A stretch of 50,020 nucleotides of DNA from Herbaspirillum sp. (GCA_028292625.1 JAQGLY010000063.1:1-50020), one strand, 5' to 3'; positions 10,317-19,207 are shown, counted from the first letter of the stretch. Numbers and translations are program-made. The notes: generated by a model not told the origin, from the letters alone.

Positions 10317-10345
10317 AAAAAAAAAGCACCGGCGCCAGCCGGCTT
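10317..10345 (-). terminator. Rho-independent terminator of the exbD transcript
   Basis: On the minus strand AAGCCGGC pairs with GCCGGTGCTT (small bulge) around a 4-nt loop and is followed by nine U. It lies about 190 nt after the exbD stop and just before the bfr promoter, so bfr is a separate unit. Confidence 0.82.
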
Positions 10346-10535
10346 ATTGTGCAACATCTTTTGGTTAGAGCGAAAGATCCGGCTGCGGGAGCAGAATGAT
10401 TGGGCAAGAAAAGACGGCATGGCCAGGGGGGTGGCCATTGACCGTTAAATGAATTCGGCTGTATTAAATTTTGCGGGGCACATTGCCCGTGCCTGCCCTG
10501 CAAGCGGGCTCGGGCAAGCAATAGGAAGAACGGCG
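10346..10535. other. Non-coding stretch between exbD stop and its terminator
   Basis: No gene is seen. The stretch contains a stem-loop of seven perfect pairs (ttgcccg at 10483-10489 with cgggcaa at 10511-10517) with an inner four-pair stem, directly after the exbD stop. It could stabilise the 3' end of the exbD message; a function is not shown by the sequence. Confidence 0.4.
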
Positions 10536-10949
10536 CTATTTCTTCGGGTCGGTAATGAAGCCGATCTTGCTCAAGCCGCCGGTCTGCGCCGCCGCCATCA
10601 CCTGGGCCACTTTTTCATACGGCGTGGTGCGTTCGGCGCGGAGATGCAATTCCGGTTGCGGCTGTTTCTGCGCTGCCGCGACGATGCGCTGATTCAACTG
10701 GTTCATATCGATCGTATCGTTGTTCCAGTAAATCTTGCCGCCCGCGTCGATCGATAAATTGATGCTTTCGGGTTTGGCGTCGTCCGGCTGGTTGCTGGCG
10801 CGCGGCAGATCGATTTTGACCGCATGGTTCATGACCGGAATGGTCATGATGAAAATGATCAGCAGCACCAGCATCACGTCGACCAGCGGCGTGGTGTTGA
10901 TCTCCGGATTGAAGTCTTCGTCGGAGTCCGACAGCGATCCCATTGCCAT
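10536..10949 (-). CDS. exbD: ExbD, TonB-system proton channel subunit
   Basis: ExbD works with ExbB and TonB to pass proton-motive force to outer-membrane receptors. The 137-residue protein has a short cytoplasmic start, one membrane span (about 22-42) and a periplasmic domain. The proton-path aspartate is Asp24 in INTTPLVDVMLVLL, matching Asp25 of E. coli ExbD. The periplasmic part contains INLSIDAGGKIYWNN and ends with GLSKIGFITDPKK. Its start codon directly abuts the exbB stop codon. TolR would look similar, but the neighbouring tonB, bfd and hemP support ExbD. Confidence 0.92.
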   Translation of the reverse strand: MAMGSLSDSDEDFNPEINTTPLVDVMLVLLIIFIMTIPVMNHAVKIDLPRASNQPDDAKPESINLSIDAGGKIYWNNDTIDMNQLNQRIVAAAQKQPQPELHLRAERTTPYEKVAQVMAAAQTGGLSKIGFITDPKK

Positions 10950-11681
10950 TTAAATACCTCCGACCGCGGTCAGCGTCGTCTTCTTGTTCGACCGGTCGTC
11001 GTCGCCCGTTGCGGCGCGCGAGCCGGTAACGAACAGTGCGTGCAGATCGAAGCCGAATTTATTCAGTTTTGCGAGGGTGCTTTTATTGCCGCGCACCAGC
11101 GCGTTGTAGCCGAAGGTGGCCGGGATCGCCACGGCCAGGCCGAGCGCGGTCATGATCAGCGATTCGCCGACCGGCCCCGCGACCTTGTCGATGCTGGCCT
11201 GGCCGGAAGTGCCGATAGCGACCAGCGCGTGATAAATGCCCCATACGGTGCCGAACAGACCGACGAACGGCGCGGTCGAGCCGACCGACGCCAGCACCGC
11301 CATGCCGGTCTGCAGTTTGGCGGCCGCTTCGTCGATGGCCTGGCGCAGCGACAATGTGACCCAATCGCTGGCCGACAGTTGATCGTGCAGATGGCCTTTA
11401 TGCGTGCTGTGGTGGCTCATTGCGTTGGCTCCGGCTCTCGCCAGATCCGAAAACGGATTGTCGCGTCCCAAAGTGGCCACGCCTTGCGCCAGACTGGTGG
11501 TATCCCAGAACGCATGCCCCGCGGCGGCCGCCGAACTGCGTAGACGAAATGTCTGAATCGCTTTGCTCAGCATGACGTACCACGATGCGATCGACATCGC
11601 GACCAGCAAGACGGCGACGCCCTTGGTGATGATATCGCCCTGAGACCAAAGGCTCTGCAATCCGTATGGACTAACTTCCAT
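10950..11681 (-). CDS. exbB: ExbB, TonB-system proton channel subunit
   Basis: ExbB (MotA/TolQ/ExbB family) forms the pentameric inner-membrane channel around ExbD. In the 243 residues the first span is at about 17-37, a long cytoplasmic loop follows, and two spans close the protein. The signature VGLFGTVWGIYHALVAIG with the preceding ASVGSTAPF marks the second span, and SLIMTALGLAVAIPATFGYNALV the third. The loop contains the LRQAIDEAAAKLQTGMAVL helix. The gap to tonB is 26 nt. The identity as ExbB rather than TolQ rests on context. Confidence 0.93.
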   Translation of the reverse strand: MEVSPYGLQSLWSQGDIITKGVAVLLVAMSIASWYVMLSKAIQTFRLRSSAAAAGHAFWDTTSLAQGVATLGRDNPFSDLARAGANAMSHHSTHKGHLHDQLSASDWVTLSLRQAIDEAAAKLQTGMAVLASVGSTAPFVGLFGTVWGIYHALVAIGTSGQASIDKVAGPVGESLIMTALGLAVAIPATFGYNALVRGNKSTLAKLNKFGFDLHALFVTGSRAATGDDDRSNKKTTLTAVGGI

Positions 11682-11707
11682 GATTATTTCCTTGTATCCG
11701 TGAAATG

Positions 11708-12415
11708 CTAATTGTCTAATTGAAATCTGATCGGCACGATGGCGTAGACCTTGACCGGCTTGCCATTTTCGGTCTGAGGCTTGAAGCGCGCGCGTTGCAC
11801 TGCTTGCCGGCCCGCTTCGTCGAGCCGCGCCGAACCGGAGGTTTTCTGCAATTCGATGCTGTCGGCGCGTCCCTGCTCATTGATCAGCACGCGCAATACC
11901 ACCTGGCCTTCCTCGCCCATGCGTTTGGACGCGGCGGGATATTCCGGTTGTGGTTTTTGAATATACTCCACTCCGCTGGAGATGGTGCGCGGCGCGGCGG
12001 GAGCCGGCGGCGCGACAGGGGCGGGGACGGGGGCCGGCTCCGGCGCGGCGGCCACGGGCGCTGCCGGCTCAGGCGGCGCCAGGGGAGCGGTCACGGCGAT
12101 CGGGGACGGCGTCTGATGGACGACCGGCAACGGCGGCGCCACGGCCTTCTTGATGATAGGCGCGGTCTTCGGCGTGGGTTTTGCTTGTTCTTTCGGCGGC
12201 GGCGGCGCGGGCGCGAGCTCCGCTTGCGGCGTGATCAAGGTGGCGAATACTTCCTTGGGAATCGCCTGCTTCGTCTGAACGATCGCGCCGCTTTGCAGTG
12301 CGTAGAAGAAAGCGACATGAAGCAGGATAATCGCGGCGAGCGGGCCGACGCGCCTGATCTGTTTCCGTAAATCGTAAGGCATGATGTAGAGCGGGGCTGG
12401 CGTGATGGCATTCAT
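11708..12415 (-). CDS. tonB: TonB, energy-transducing protein
   Basis: TonB spans the periplasm and pulls on TonB-dependent receptors. The 235 residues show a single N-terminal membrane helix (about 24-41), a proline- and alanine-rich rod (about 65-145, with many PAP and APP units) and the C-terminal TonB domain from about 150, including the YP box (KPQPEYPAASKRMGEEG), LRVLINEQGRADSIEL and the final VYAIVPIRFQLDN. The gene sits 9 nt after bfd and 26 nt before exbB. There is no receptor gene in the window, so the system probably serves receptors encoded elsewhere. Confidence 0.94.
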   Translation of the reverse strand: MNAITPAPLYIMPYDLRKQIRRVGPLAAIILLHVAFFYALQSGAIVQTKQAIPKEVFATLITPQAELAPAPPPPKEQAKPTPKTAPIIKKAVAPPLPVVHQTPSPIAVTAPLAPPEPAAPVAAAPEPAPVPAPVAPPAPAAPRTISSGVEYIQKPQPEYPAASKRMGEEGQVVLRVLINEQGRADSIELQKTSGSARLDEAGRQAVQRARFKPQTENGKPVKVYAIVPIRFQLDN

Positions 12416-12424
12416 CGGTGGTTC

Positions 12425-12667
12425 TTAGGCTGGCATGATGTCGCGTTGAAACGTGATGACCTGTATCGCTTGAATGGGGTGATGTTGATGGTGGCTGTCG
12501 CCCTGATGCAGGGATTCCTTTAAAACTCGCTTGGCGCAGCTGTGGCACTTGCCGCAAGTGGTTGCGACACCGAGATTGTTGCGCAGTTCAGCCATCGAGG
12601 TGGCGCCGTCGCGGACCGCCTGACGGATCTTACCTTCGGAAACATTATTGCAAACGCAGACAATCAT
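12425..12667 (-). CDS. bfd: Bfd, bacterioferritin-associated ferredoxin, with His-rich tail
   Basis: Bfd is a small [2Fe-2S] protein that docks on bacterioferritin and reduces its core to release iron. The four cluster ligands are Cys4, Cys6, Cys38 and Cys41, in the typical MIVCVCNNVSEGKIR start and TTCGKCHSC block; Cys44 is extra. The BFD fold ends near residue 53. A tail of about 27 residues follows with a cluster of histidines (HQGDSHHQHHP), which the usual 64-residue Bfd lacks. Its place upstream of tonB fits expression under iron starvation, and the bfr partner is 2.3 kb away. Confidence 0.93.
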   Translation of the reverse strand: MIVCVCNNVSEGKIRQAVRDGATSMAELRNNLGVATTCGKCHSCAKRVLKESLHQGDSHHQHHPIQAIQVITFQRDIMPA

Positions 12668-12686
12668 GGTGGATTCCTATACTACA

Positions 12687-13007
12687 CTATGCGGGCTGTT
12701 TGCCCGACATGATGCGGGCAAACAGCGTAAACTTTTCCGGCGGCGACACGGTTCTTTCAACGATGTCCGCCCATTGCTCGGACAATTGCCCGCAGGTGGT
12801 GCGCAGCACCGGGGCCAGGCCCGGCAGATCCGCCAGCGCCTTTAAATGCCGCTCGATGACGGAAGCCAATTTCACGCAACTGCTTCGCTCCTGCAGATTG
12901 ACGGTGTAATGCGACATCAGGTGCAACACCGCGGATACCAATAATTCCGGCCGCGCCGCGCTGTCTTGCGGTTCGGTAAACACCGGGTTCATTTCCTCGA
13001 TCGCCAT
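12687..13007 (-). CDS. Conserved-looking protein of unknown function in the heme-iron cluster
   Basis: I do not recognise a named family. The 106-residue product is soluble, acidic to neutral, and predicted mostly helical, with two cysteines (in RSSCVKL and RTTCGQL) and a histidine-containing LHLMSHYTVN segment. There is no signal peptide or membrane span. A strong ribosome site (GGAGGA) precedes the ATG, coding character agrees with its neighbours, and the gene sits between hemP and bfd on the same strand with 20 nt to bfd. The position suggests co-expression under iron limitation. A role in heme or iron trafficking is inference from context only. Confidence 0.8.
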   Translation of the reverse strand: MAIEEMNPVFTEPQDSAARPELLVSAVLHLMSHYTVNLQERSSCVKLASVIERHLKALADLPGLAPVLRTTCGQLSEQWADIVERTVSPPEKFTLFARIMSGKQPA

Positions 13008-13144
13008 CGAACTCTCCTCCTGAGTTGAAGGCTGGCTTGGCGTCGAAAATCGACATGCCTGGCTGGCTCTCGATTATTGGATGTTTGCCGACCCAATGGT
13101 GCGTTATCGGCCAGCGTTTGCTTTTATTTACGCATTTACTTGCG

Positions 13145-13330
13145 TTACGCCGTCAAAATCAATTTGTTCAATTGCGTCAGCCGCAATTTGTAAATCCTGC
13201 CTGCGTGATCGATTTCCAGTTCACGCATCTGTTGGAACAACTCCTGGCTTTTAATGCGGTTGATTGGTCCCTTGGTGACGGCTTTGGCTAATGGCATGGC
13301 ACGATCTGATGCGCGTTTTGTGGACTCCAT
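13145..13330 (-). CDS. hemP: HemP, hemin uptake protein
   Basis: HemP is a very small protein encoded at the head of heme uptake loci; in Burkholderia relatives it is needed for heme use and may act as a regulator. The 61-residue product shows the family pattern: IKSQELF, then an acidic helix, then LEIDHAGRIYKLRLTQLNKLILT at the C-terminus. The start is the ATG at 13330, directly after an AGGAGG ribosome site; nine more codons are open upstream but have no ribosome site. A sigma-70 promoter and a Fur-like dyad lie immediately upstream. Confidence 0.88.
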   Translation of the reverse strand: MESTKRASDRAMPLAKAVTKGPINRIKSQELFQQMRELEIDHAGRIYKLRLTQLNKLILTA

Positions 13331-13345
13331 GATACCTCCTTGTGT

Positions 13346-13366
13346 AAATACGAACAATTCCTATTT
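13346..13366 (-). promoter_or_regulatory. Candidate Fur box over the hemP transcription start
   Basis: A 21-bp dyad has arms aaatacgaa (13346-13354) and ttcctattt (13358-13366), 8 of 9 pairs complementary. The pattern resembles AAT..GAAT..ATTC..ATT Fur operators. It overlaps the expected start point of the hemP promoter, where repression would be effective. Confidence 0.55.
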
Positions 13367-13368
13367 AG

Positions 13369-13397
13369 ATTATTGGTGATTTGATGGGCGATTGCAA
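13369..13397 (-). promoter_or_regulatory. Candidate hemP promoter
   Basis: On the minus strand TTGCAA (13392-13397) and AATAAT (13369-13374) are separated by exactly 17 nt. Transcription should start near 13362, inside the Fur-like dyad. Confidence 0.6.
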
Positions 13398-13549
13398 GCC
13401 TTTTTATCAAACCCGCTAAATGTGTGAGGAATAAGGGGGAAATAGCAACGGCGGGACGGGAATGGCGGCGGCCGAGCCCCGATGAGCTCGGATTGGCCGA
13501 AATGCGGTGATTGCTGGATACGAGAGCGCCGCCGTGCCGGCAAGCGCCG

Positions 13550-14647
13550 TCAGGACGCGGTTTCGATGATGCCGCCGCCCAGGCAGATATCGCCGTCATA
13601 CAACACAGCGGATTGGCCAGGCGTGACGGCCCATTGGGCAGTGGGGAAGTCGAGTGCGAACACATCGTCGCCGGCGCGGAAGCGGCAAGGCACGTCCGCC
13701 TGCCGGTAGCGCGTTTTGGCGCTCAATTGCTGTGCGTCCGGCGCCATGCCGGCGACCCAGCTCATTTGCGCCGCTGTCAGTTCCGGCGTCAATAACCAAG
13801 GGTGATCGTGGCCCTGCACGATGTACAGCGTGTTGTTGGCGATGTCCTTGCGCGCCACATACCACGGCTCACTGCTGCCATCGCTGTTCTGATGCGCCTT
13901 GACGCCGCCCAGGCCGATACCCTTGCGCTGTCCCAGCGTGTAAAAACTGAGCCCGATGTGCTCGCCGACGATATCGCCGTCCGGCGTTTTCATCGGACCG
14001 GGTTGATGCGACAGATAGCGGTTCAGAAAATCCCGGAAAGGCCTTTCGCCGATAAAGCAGATGCCGGTGGAATCTTTTTTGGCCGCATTCGGCAGCTTCA
14101 GTTTCTCCGCGATTTTCCGCACTTCCGTTTTTTGAATCTCACCTAATGGGAAAAGTGTGCGCGAGAGCTGGGCCTGATTCAGCCGATGCAGAAAATAGCT
14201 TTGATCCTTGCTGGCGTCGAGCGCCTTCAATAGTTCGAAACGGCCCGCCTCGTTCTGGCGCACCCGGGCGTAGTGGCCGGTGGCGATGAGATCGGCGCCC
14301 AGCGCCACCGCATGATCGAGGAAGGCCTTGAATTTGATTTCCGCGTTGCACAGCACGTCGGGATTGGGGGTGCGGCCGGCCTGATACTCGCGCAAAAATT
14401 CCGCGAAGACGCGGTCCTTGTATTCGGCGGCAAAATTGACGGCTTCGATGTCGACGCCGACGACATCGGCCACGCTGACCGCATCGATCCAGTCCTGCCG
14501 GGTCGAGCAGTACTCGGAATCGTCGTCGTCTTCCCAGTTTTTCATGAACAGGCCGACCACGTCATAACCCTGTTCTTTCAGCAGCCATGCCGATACCGAC
14601 GAATCAACGCCGCCGGACATGCCGATCACGACTTTTTGCTTAGCCAT
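13550..14647 (-). CDS. mnmA: MnmA, tRNA 2-thiouridylase
   Basis: MnmA adds sulfur to U34 of tRNAs for Lys, Glu and Gln, using ATP and sulfur relayed from IscS/Tus. The 365-residue protein has the PP-loop [13 protein letters not shown] at 9-21, the catalytic Cys100 in [12 protein letters not shown] and the second active cysteine Cys197 in [12 protein letters not shown]. The frame is open far upstream, but [13 protein letters not shown] fixes the start at 14647. The start overlaps the Nudix gene by 8 nt. After the stop, a 6-bp hairpin (13472-13477 with 13486-13491) without U-run is the only terminator-like element. Confidence 0.96.
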   Translation of the reverse strand: MAKQKVVIGMSGGVDSSVSAWLLKEQGYDVVGLFMKNWEDDDDSEYCSTRQDWIDAVSVADVVGVDIEAVNFAAEYKDRVFAEFLREYQAGRTPNPDVLCNAEIKFKAFLDHAVALGADLIATGHYARVRQNEAGRFELLKALDASKDQSYFLHRLNQAQLSRTLFPLGEIQKTEVRKIAEKLKLPNAAKKDSTGICFIGERPFRDFLNRYLSHQPGPMKTPDGDIVGEHIGLSFYTLGQRKGIGLGGVKAHQNSDGSSEPWYVARKDIANNTLYIVQGHDHPWLLTPELTAAQMSWVAGMAPDAQQLSAKTRYRQADVPCRFRAGDDVFALDFPTAQWAVTPGQSAVLYDGDICLGGGIIETAS

Positions 14648-15143
14648 GCGGCGCTCCGGCCGGTGTGTGGATGGCGCTGATATCGGTATATAGTAGCGCC
14701 AGCGGGGCGCTTTGACCGCGCAGGTAATCGTCCACGCAGCGCAGGACCAGGGGACTGCGGTGGCGATCGGTACAGGCGGCGAGTTCGTCGCGCGACATCC
14801 ACACGCTGCGCAAAATACCGGTGTCGAGCGGCCGTTGATGGAAAGCGCCGAGATCGCCGGCAAAGGCGAAGCGCAGATAAGTGGTGCTTTCGCCGCCGGC
14901 ACGGATGCTGCTGACGCCGCGCGACAGATACGTGCCGATCAGCGCGGTCGGCGTGAAATCGCAGGCCGCTTCCTCCAGCGTTTCGCGCACGACCGCCTGC
15001 TGCAGCGACTCCCCGGCTTCCAGATGGCCGGCCGGCTGGTTGAATTTGATGCCTGTGCTGGTTTCTTCCTCGATCAGCAAGAATTGTCCGGCGCGTTCGA
15101 TGATCGCGGCAACCGTGACGGAGGGTTTCCATACGTCAGTCAT
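14640..15143 (-). CDS. nudJ: Nudix hydrolase, NudJ-like
   Basis: A 167-residue Nudix protein. NudJ of E. coli hydrolyses nucleoside di- and triphosphates and HMP-pyrophosphate; the substrate here is unproven. The fold starts with [20 protein letters not shown], then the Nudix box begins at Gly39 and runs [16 protein letters not shown] to TLEEAAC. The catalytic Glu57 and Glu58 are present, but the box glycine (position 60) is Ala. The 3' end overlaps the mnmA start by 8 nt, and the NudJ-MnmA neighbourhood is common in proteobacteria, which supports the assignment. Confidence 0.86.
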   Translation of the reverse strand: MTDVWKPSVTVAAIIERAGQFLLIEEETSTGIKFNQPAGHLEAGESLQQAVVRETLEEAACDFTPTALIGTYLSRGVSSIRAGGESTTYLRFAFAGDLGAFHQRPLDTGILRSVWMSRDELAACTDRHRSPLVLRCVDDYLRGQSAPLALLYTDISAIHTPAGAPHG

Positions 15144-15325
15144 GATTTCCTTTGCATATTCGCCGCATTCTACCCTGTAGAAAGCATTCGTTCATTGACC
15201 TGGGACAGGTGCGATATTCCTTTTTAGCATTATCGGTAATATGCAGCTAGGTCGTTGTTTTCACGTAAAAATACCGTGTAAGATTCCAGGTCGCTGTTAT
15301 AACAACGCAAACAATAGGAGCAATA

Positions 15326-16486
15326 ATGAGGCTAGGCATACCGGTCGAGAGTCGCGAGGGTGAGACCCGTGTTGCAGCAACACCTGAGACAGTCAAGAAG
15401 CTGATCGCCGCGAAGCATCAGGTTTTGGTGCAATCGGGCGCCGGCACATCGTCCAGCGTGACTGATGACGCATATAAGGCGGCGGGGGCTGAAATCGTCG
15501 GGGCGGCCGAGGTATTCGCCTGCGACGCCGTATTGAAAGTGCGCGCGCCGAATGCGGGGGAACTGGCGCAGCTGAAATCCGGCACGGTCGTCATCGGCAT
15601 GCTCAATCCGTTCGACGCGGACAACAATGCGGCGATGGCGCGCGCGGGGATCACCGCTTTCGCGCTGGAAGCCGCGCCCCGCACCAGCCGGGCGCAATCG
15701 ATGGACGTATTGTCGTCGCAAGCCAATATCGCCGGCTACAAGGCGGTTCTGATGGCGGCCAATGCTTACCAGCGCTTCATGCCGATGCTGATGACGGCCG
15801 CCGGCACGGTAAAGGCGGCGCGCATGCTGATCATGGGCGCAGGTGTGGCGGGGCTGCAGGCGATTGCCACGGCCAAGCGCCTCGGTGCGGTGATCGAAGC
15901 GTCCGATGTGCGGCCTGCGGTCAAGGAGCAGATCGAATCGCTGGGCGCCAAATTCCTCGACGTGCCGTTCATTACCGACGAAGAAAAGGAAATCGCGCAA
16001 GGTGTGGGCGGCTATGCGCGCTCGATGCCGGCCGACTGGATGCGGCGTCAGGCCGAACTGGTGCATGAACGCGCCAAACTGGCCGACATCATCATCACCA
16101 CGGCGCTGATTCCGGGCCGCCAGGCGCCGGTGCTGATCAGCGAAGACACGGTCAAGGCGATGAAGCCGGGCTCGGTGATTCTGGATATGGCGGTCGATCA
16201 GGGGGGCAACTGCCCCTTGTCCGAATCCGGAAAAACCGTGATCAAGCACGGCGTGCACATCATCGGCGAAGGCAATCTGGCGACGCTGCTGGCGGCCGAC
16301 GCGTCGGCGCTGTATGCGCGCAACGTACTGGATTTCCTGAAGCTGATCGTCGATGCCGAGGGAGCATTGGTGATTAATCGCGAAGACGATATCGTCGCGG
16401 GCACGCTGATGTGCACGGGCGGAGAAGTCATCAGGGCGCAGCAGCCGGCCGTCGCCAGCGTCGGCGAGCCTTCCCAAGCAAAATAA
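15326..16486 (+). CDS. pntAA: PntAA, NAD(P) transhydrogenase alpha subunit part 1 (soluble NAD domain)
   Basis: Proton-translocating transhydrogenase makes NADPH from NADH using the proton gradient. This 386-residue subunit is the soluble NAD(H)-binding domain I: it starts [20 protein letters not shown], contains the NAD-binding GAGVAG at 171-176 preceded by AARMLIMG, and the mobile-loop region [19 protein letters not shown]. Unlike the E. coli PntA, the membrane part is encoded separately by the next gene. A ribosome site (AGGAG) lies 7 nt before the ATG. It is the first gene of a three-gene operon. Confidence 0.95.
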   Translation: MRLGIPVESREGETRVAATPETVKKLIAAKHQVLVQSGAGTSSSVTDDAYKAAGAEIVGAAEVFACDAVLKVRAPNAGELAQLKSGTVVIGMLNPFDADNNAAMARAGITAFALEAAPRTSRAQSMDVLSSQANIAGYKAVLMAANAYQRFMPMLMTAAGTVKAARMLIMGAGVAGLQAIATAKRLGAVIEASDVRPAVKEQIESLGAKFLDVPFITDEEKEIAQGVGGYARSMPADWMRRQAELVHERAKLADIIITTALIPGRQAPVLISEDTVKAMKPGSVILDMAVDQGGNCPLSESGKTVIKHGVHIIGEGNLATLLAADASALYARNVLDFLKLIVDAEGALVINREDDIVAGTLMCTGGEVIRAQQPAVASVGEPSQAK

Positions 16487-16538
16487 CGATAGCCGGGCAG
16501 ATAGCATCGATTGCCCTCAACATCCAGGAGAACAAAAA

Positions 16539-16862
16539 ATGGAAGTCAGTCATACCATCATCAACCTGATTATTTTCGTGCTGGCGATCTACGTCGGCTA
16601 TCACGTGGTGTGGACCGTGACACCGGCGCTGCATACACCGCTGATGGCGGTGACCAACGCCATTTCGGCAATCATCATTATCGGCGCCATGCTGGCGGCC
16701 GGACTGACCGAAGGCCTCGTCGGCCAGATCGCGGGCACGCTGGCGGTAGCGCTGGCGGCGGTCAATGTATTCGGCGGTTTCCTGGTCACGCAGCGCATGC
16801 TGGAAATGTTCAGGAAGAAAGAACCGAAAGCGAAAGCCGCGAATCACGGAGCGCAATCATGA
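16539..16862 (+). CDS. pntAB: PntAB, NAD(P) transhydrogenase alpha subunit part 2 (membrane)
   Basis: The short membrane partner of the split alpha subunit, 107 residues, corresponding to the C-terminal third of E. coli PntA. Three hydrophobic spans are visible (about 7-27, 36-60 and 64-86), with a basic C-terminal tail. [16 protein letters not shown] is the family's most conserved segment. CAGGAG precedes the ATG by 9 nt. Its stop overlaps the pntB start (ATGA), so the two membrane subunits are translationally coupled. Confidence 0.94.
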   Translation: MEVSHTIINLIIFVLAIYVGYHVVWTVTPALHTPLMAVTNAISAIIIIGAMLAAGLTEGLVGQIAGTLAVALAAVNVFGGFLVTQRMLEMFRKKEPKAKAANHGAQS

Positions 16863-18316
16863 TGAATATGGTCAGCATGAATCTGGTGACGCTGCTGTAT
16901 TTGATCGCCTCGGTGTGTTTCATTCAAGCGCTGAAAGGCTTGTCGCATCCGTCGTCGGCGCGTCGCGGCAACGGCTTCGGCATGATCGGCATGGCCATCG
17001 CGGTGGTCACTACCATCGTACTGATGATCAAACTCAAGGGTGAAATCGCCGTCAACGGCGGTGGCGCCGGTTTAGGCTTCTGGCTGGTGCTGGGCGGCGT
17101 GGTAATCGGCGGCGGCGTCGGCGCGACGCTGGCAAAACGGGTCGAGATGACCAAGATGCCGGAACTGGTGGCGGCGATGCATTCGCTGATCGGTTTGGCG
17201 GCGGTCTGTATCGCGGTGGCCGCGGTGTCGGAACCATGGGCCTTCGGTATCGCCGCGCACGGCGAAGCGCTGCCGGTCGGCAACCGGATCGAATTATTCA
17301 TCGGCACGTTCGTCGGCGCGATCACGTTCTCGGGTTCGGTGATCGCTTTCGGCAAGCTGTCGGGCAAATATAAATTCCGCCTGTTCCAGGGTGCGCCGGT
17401 CAGCTTCGCGGGCCAGCATTTCATCAATCTGCTGCTGGCCGTGGCAATGATCGGATTCGGCATCATCTTCGTGATGACGCAAGCGTGGCTGCCGTTCATC
17501 ATCATGGCCGCCATCGCCTTCGTGCTGGGCGTGCTGATCATCATCCCGATCGGCGGCGCCGATATGCCGGTGGTGGTGTCGATGCTCAACAGCTACTCGG
17601 GCTGGGCCGCGGCCGGCATCGGTTTTTCGCTGAATAATTCGATGCTGATCATCGCCGGCTCGCTGGTCGGTTCGAGCGGGGCGATTCTGTCGTACATCAT
17701 GTGCAAGGCGATGAACCGCTCGTTCTTCAATGTGCTTTTGGGCGGCTTCGGCGGCGATGCGACGGCAGCGGTCGGCGGCGCGCAGGCAGCGCGTCCGGTC
17801 AAATCCGGTTCGGCCGACGACGCCTCTTTCCTGATGGGCAATGCGGAAACGGTCATCATCGTGCCGGGTTACGGTCTGGCGGTGGCGCGCGCGCAGCATG
17901 CGCTGAAGGAATTGACCGAAAAGCTGACGCACAAGGGCGTGATCGTCAAATATGCGATCCATCCCGTCGCCGGACGCATGCCGGGCCATATGAACGTGCT
18001 GCTGGCGGAGGCCGAGGTCCCTTACGATCAGGTGTTCGAAATGGAAGACATCAACGGCGAATTCGCGCAGGCTGACGTGGTGCTGGTGCTGGGCGCCAAC
18101 GACGTGGTCAATCCGGCCGCCAAGGATCCGAAATCGTCGATCGCCGGCATGCCGATCCTGGAGGTTTACAAAGCCAAGACCGTCATCGTCAACAAGCGCT
18201 CGATGGCCGCCGGCTACGCCGGTCTGGACAACGAACTGTTTTACATGGACAAGACCATGATGGTGTTCGGCGACGCCAAGAAAGTGATCGAAGATATGGT
18301 CAAGGCGGTAGAATAA
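16859..18316 (+). CDS. pntB: PntB, NAD(P) transhydrogenase beta subunit
   Basis: PntB carries most of the proton channel and the NADP(H)-binding domain III. The 485-residue protein has about nine membrane spans in the first 290 residues, then the soluble NADP domain with [18 protein letters not shown], the [18 protein letters not shown] segment, [14 protein letters not shown], and the lid motif [20 protein letters not shown]. The open frame extends upstream over pntAB, but the ATG at 16859 within the ATGATG overlap gives the correct membrane start ([10 protein letters not shown]). A hairpin followed by U5 ends the operon. Confidence 0.96.
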   Translation: MMNMVSMNLVTLLYLIASVCFIQALKGLSHPSSARRGNGFGMIGMAIAVVTTIVLMIKLKGEIAVNGGGAGLGFWLVLGGVVIGGGVGATLAKRVEMTKMPELVAAMHSLIGLAAVCIAVAAVSEPWAFGIAAHGEALPVGNRIELFIGTFVGAITFSGSVIAFGKLSGKYKFRLFQGAPVSFAGQHFINLLLAVAMIGFGIIFVMTQAWLPFIIMAAIAFVLGVLIIIPIGGADMPVVVSMLNSYSGWAAAGIGFSLNNSMLIIAGSLVGSSGAILSYIMCKAMNRSFFNVLLGGFGGDATAAVGGAQAARPVKSGSADDASFLMGNAETVIIVPGYGLAVARAQHALKELTEKLTHKGVIVKYAIHPVAGRMPGHMNVLLAEAEVPYDQVFEMEDINGEFAQADVVLVLGANDVVNPAAKDPKSSIAGMPILEVYKAKTVIVNKRSMAAGYAGLDNELFYMDKTMMVFGDAKKVIEDMVKAVE

Positions 18317-18341
18317 CGCCGCTGTAACGCCACCGTAAGGT

Positions 18342-18384
18342 CCGGGGCGGGCGCCTGGCGATGATCGCCGGGCGCCCGGTCCGG
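18342..18384. repeat. Long GC-rich foldback after pntB
   Basis: A 14-bp stem (18348-18361 with 18365-18378, one G-U pair) encloses a 3-nt loop, and four further pairs (18342-18345 with 18381-18384) close it across a small internal loop. There is no U-run, so this is not itself an intrinsic terminator; it may protect the pnt message 3' end or be a small REP-like element. Confidence 0.6.
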
Positions 18385-18396
18385 AATCGAAAGATT

Positions 18397-18427
18397 GCCG
18401 CGTTCCCGCAAGGAGGCGCGGCTTTTT
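18397..18427 (+). terminator. Rho-independent terminator of the pnt operon
   Basis: gccgcg (18397-18402) pairs with cgcggc (18417-18422) and is followed by five T, then further T-rich sequence. It stands between pntB and the RsuA gene. Confidence 0.7.
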
Positions 18428-18481
18428 CGTTTTTGGCGTGGCCGCATCGCAATATCACTACGTAGCGCATCATCGAGATTT

Positions 18482-19207
18482 ATGGCCAAACTGACGCTGG
18501 ACCGGATTCTGCAATCGCAGGGCATAGGCAGCCGCAAATATTGCAGGATGCTGATCGAGGACGGGGAAGTATCGATCGCCGGAGAAACGGTGAGCGATTA
18601 TCGCGCCGCGCCCGATACCGACGGACTGGTGTTTACGCTGTTCGGCGAGGAGTGGACCTATCGCGCGCAAGTCTATATCGCGCTCAACAAGCCATCCGAT
18701 TTCGAATGTTCGCGCAAGCCCAGCCATCATCCCGGCGTATTGACGATCCTGCCGGAGGAATTCGGCTGGCGCGATCTGCAGCCGGTGGGGCGGCTGGACC
18801 ACGACACTACCGGTTTGCTGTTGATGTCGGACGATGGCGCGTTCATTCATGCGCAGTCTTCGCCGAAGCGTCATATTCCGAAAATTTATCGCGCCACCAC
18901 GCATGATCCGGTCACGCCCGCATTGACCGCGCAATTGCTGGCCGGTGTGCAATTGCACGACGAGCCGGCGCCGCTGGCCGCGCTGACCTGCCGTCAACTC
19001 GATACGCATGTGCTGGAGATCGTGCTGGAGCAGGGCAAATATCACCAGGTCAAGCGCATGCTGGCGGCGGCCGGCAATCATTGCTCGGCATTGCAGCGGA
19101 CGGCGATCGGCGGCTTGACGCTGGATGCGTTGGGTCTGGATATCGGGCAATGGTGTTATCTGACACCGGAGCAACTGGCTCTGCTGGCGCCGGAAACGGT
19201 TGCTTGA
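18482..19207 (+). CDS. rsuA: RsuA-type pseudouridine synthase
   Basis: A 241-residue pseudouridine synthase of the RsuA/RluB/RluE family, probably acting on rRNA. The N-terminal S4 RNA-binding domain (about 1-60) contains LDRILQSQGIGSRKYCRMLIEDGEVSI. The catalytic domain shows QPVGRLDHDTTGLLLM with the catalytic Asp106, then KIYRATT and the QGKYHQVKRMLAAAGN motif near 185-200. The S4 domain and length fit RsuA, the 16S U516 enzyme, better than RluE, but the exact target is inferred. The start ATG at 18482 has a weak ribosome site. The stop lies inside a 13-bp triple repeat. Confidence 0.85.
   Translation: MAKLTLDRILQSQGIGSRKYCRMLIEDGEVSIAGETVSDYRAAPDTDGLVFTLFGEEWTYRAQVYIALNKPSDFECSRKPSHHPGVLTILPEEFGWRDLQPVGRLDHDTTGLLLMSDDGAFIHAQSSPKRHIPKIYRATTHDPVTPALTAQLLAGVQLHDEPAPLAALTCRQLDTHVLEIVLEQGKYHQVKRMLAAAGNHCSALQRTAIGGLTLDALGLDIGQWCYLTPEQLALLAPETVA

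Noticed and set aside
16511..16858. N-terminal extension of pntB over pntAB
   Set aside because: The extension is an out-of-frame reading of pntAB; the ATGA overlap at 16859 gives the normal membrane start.
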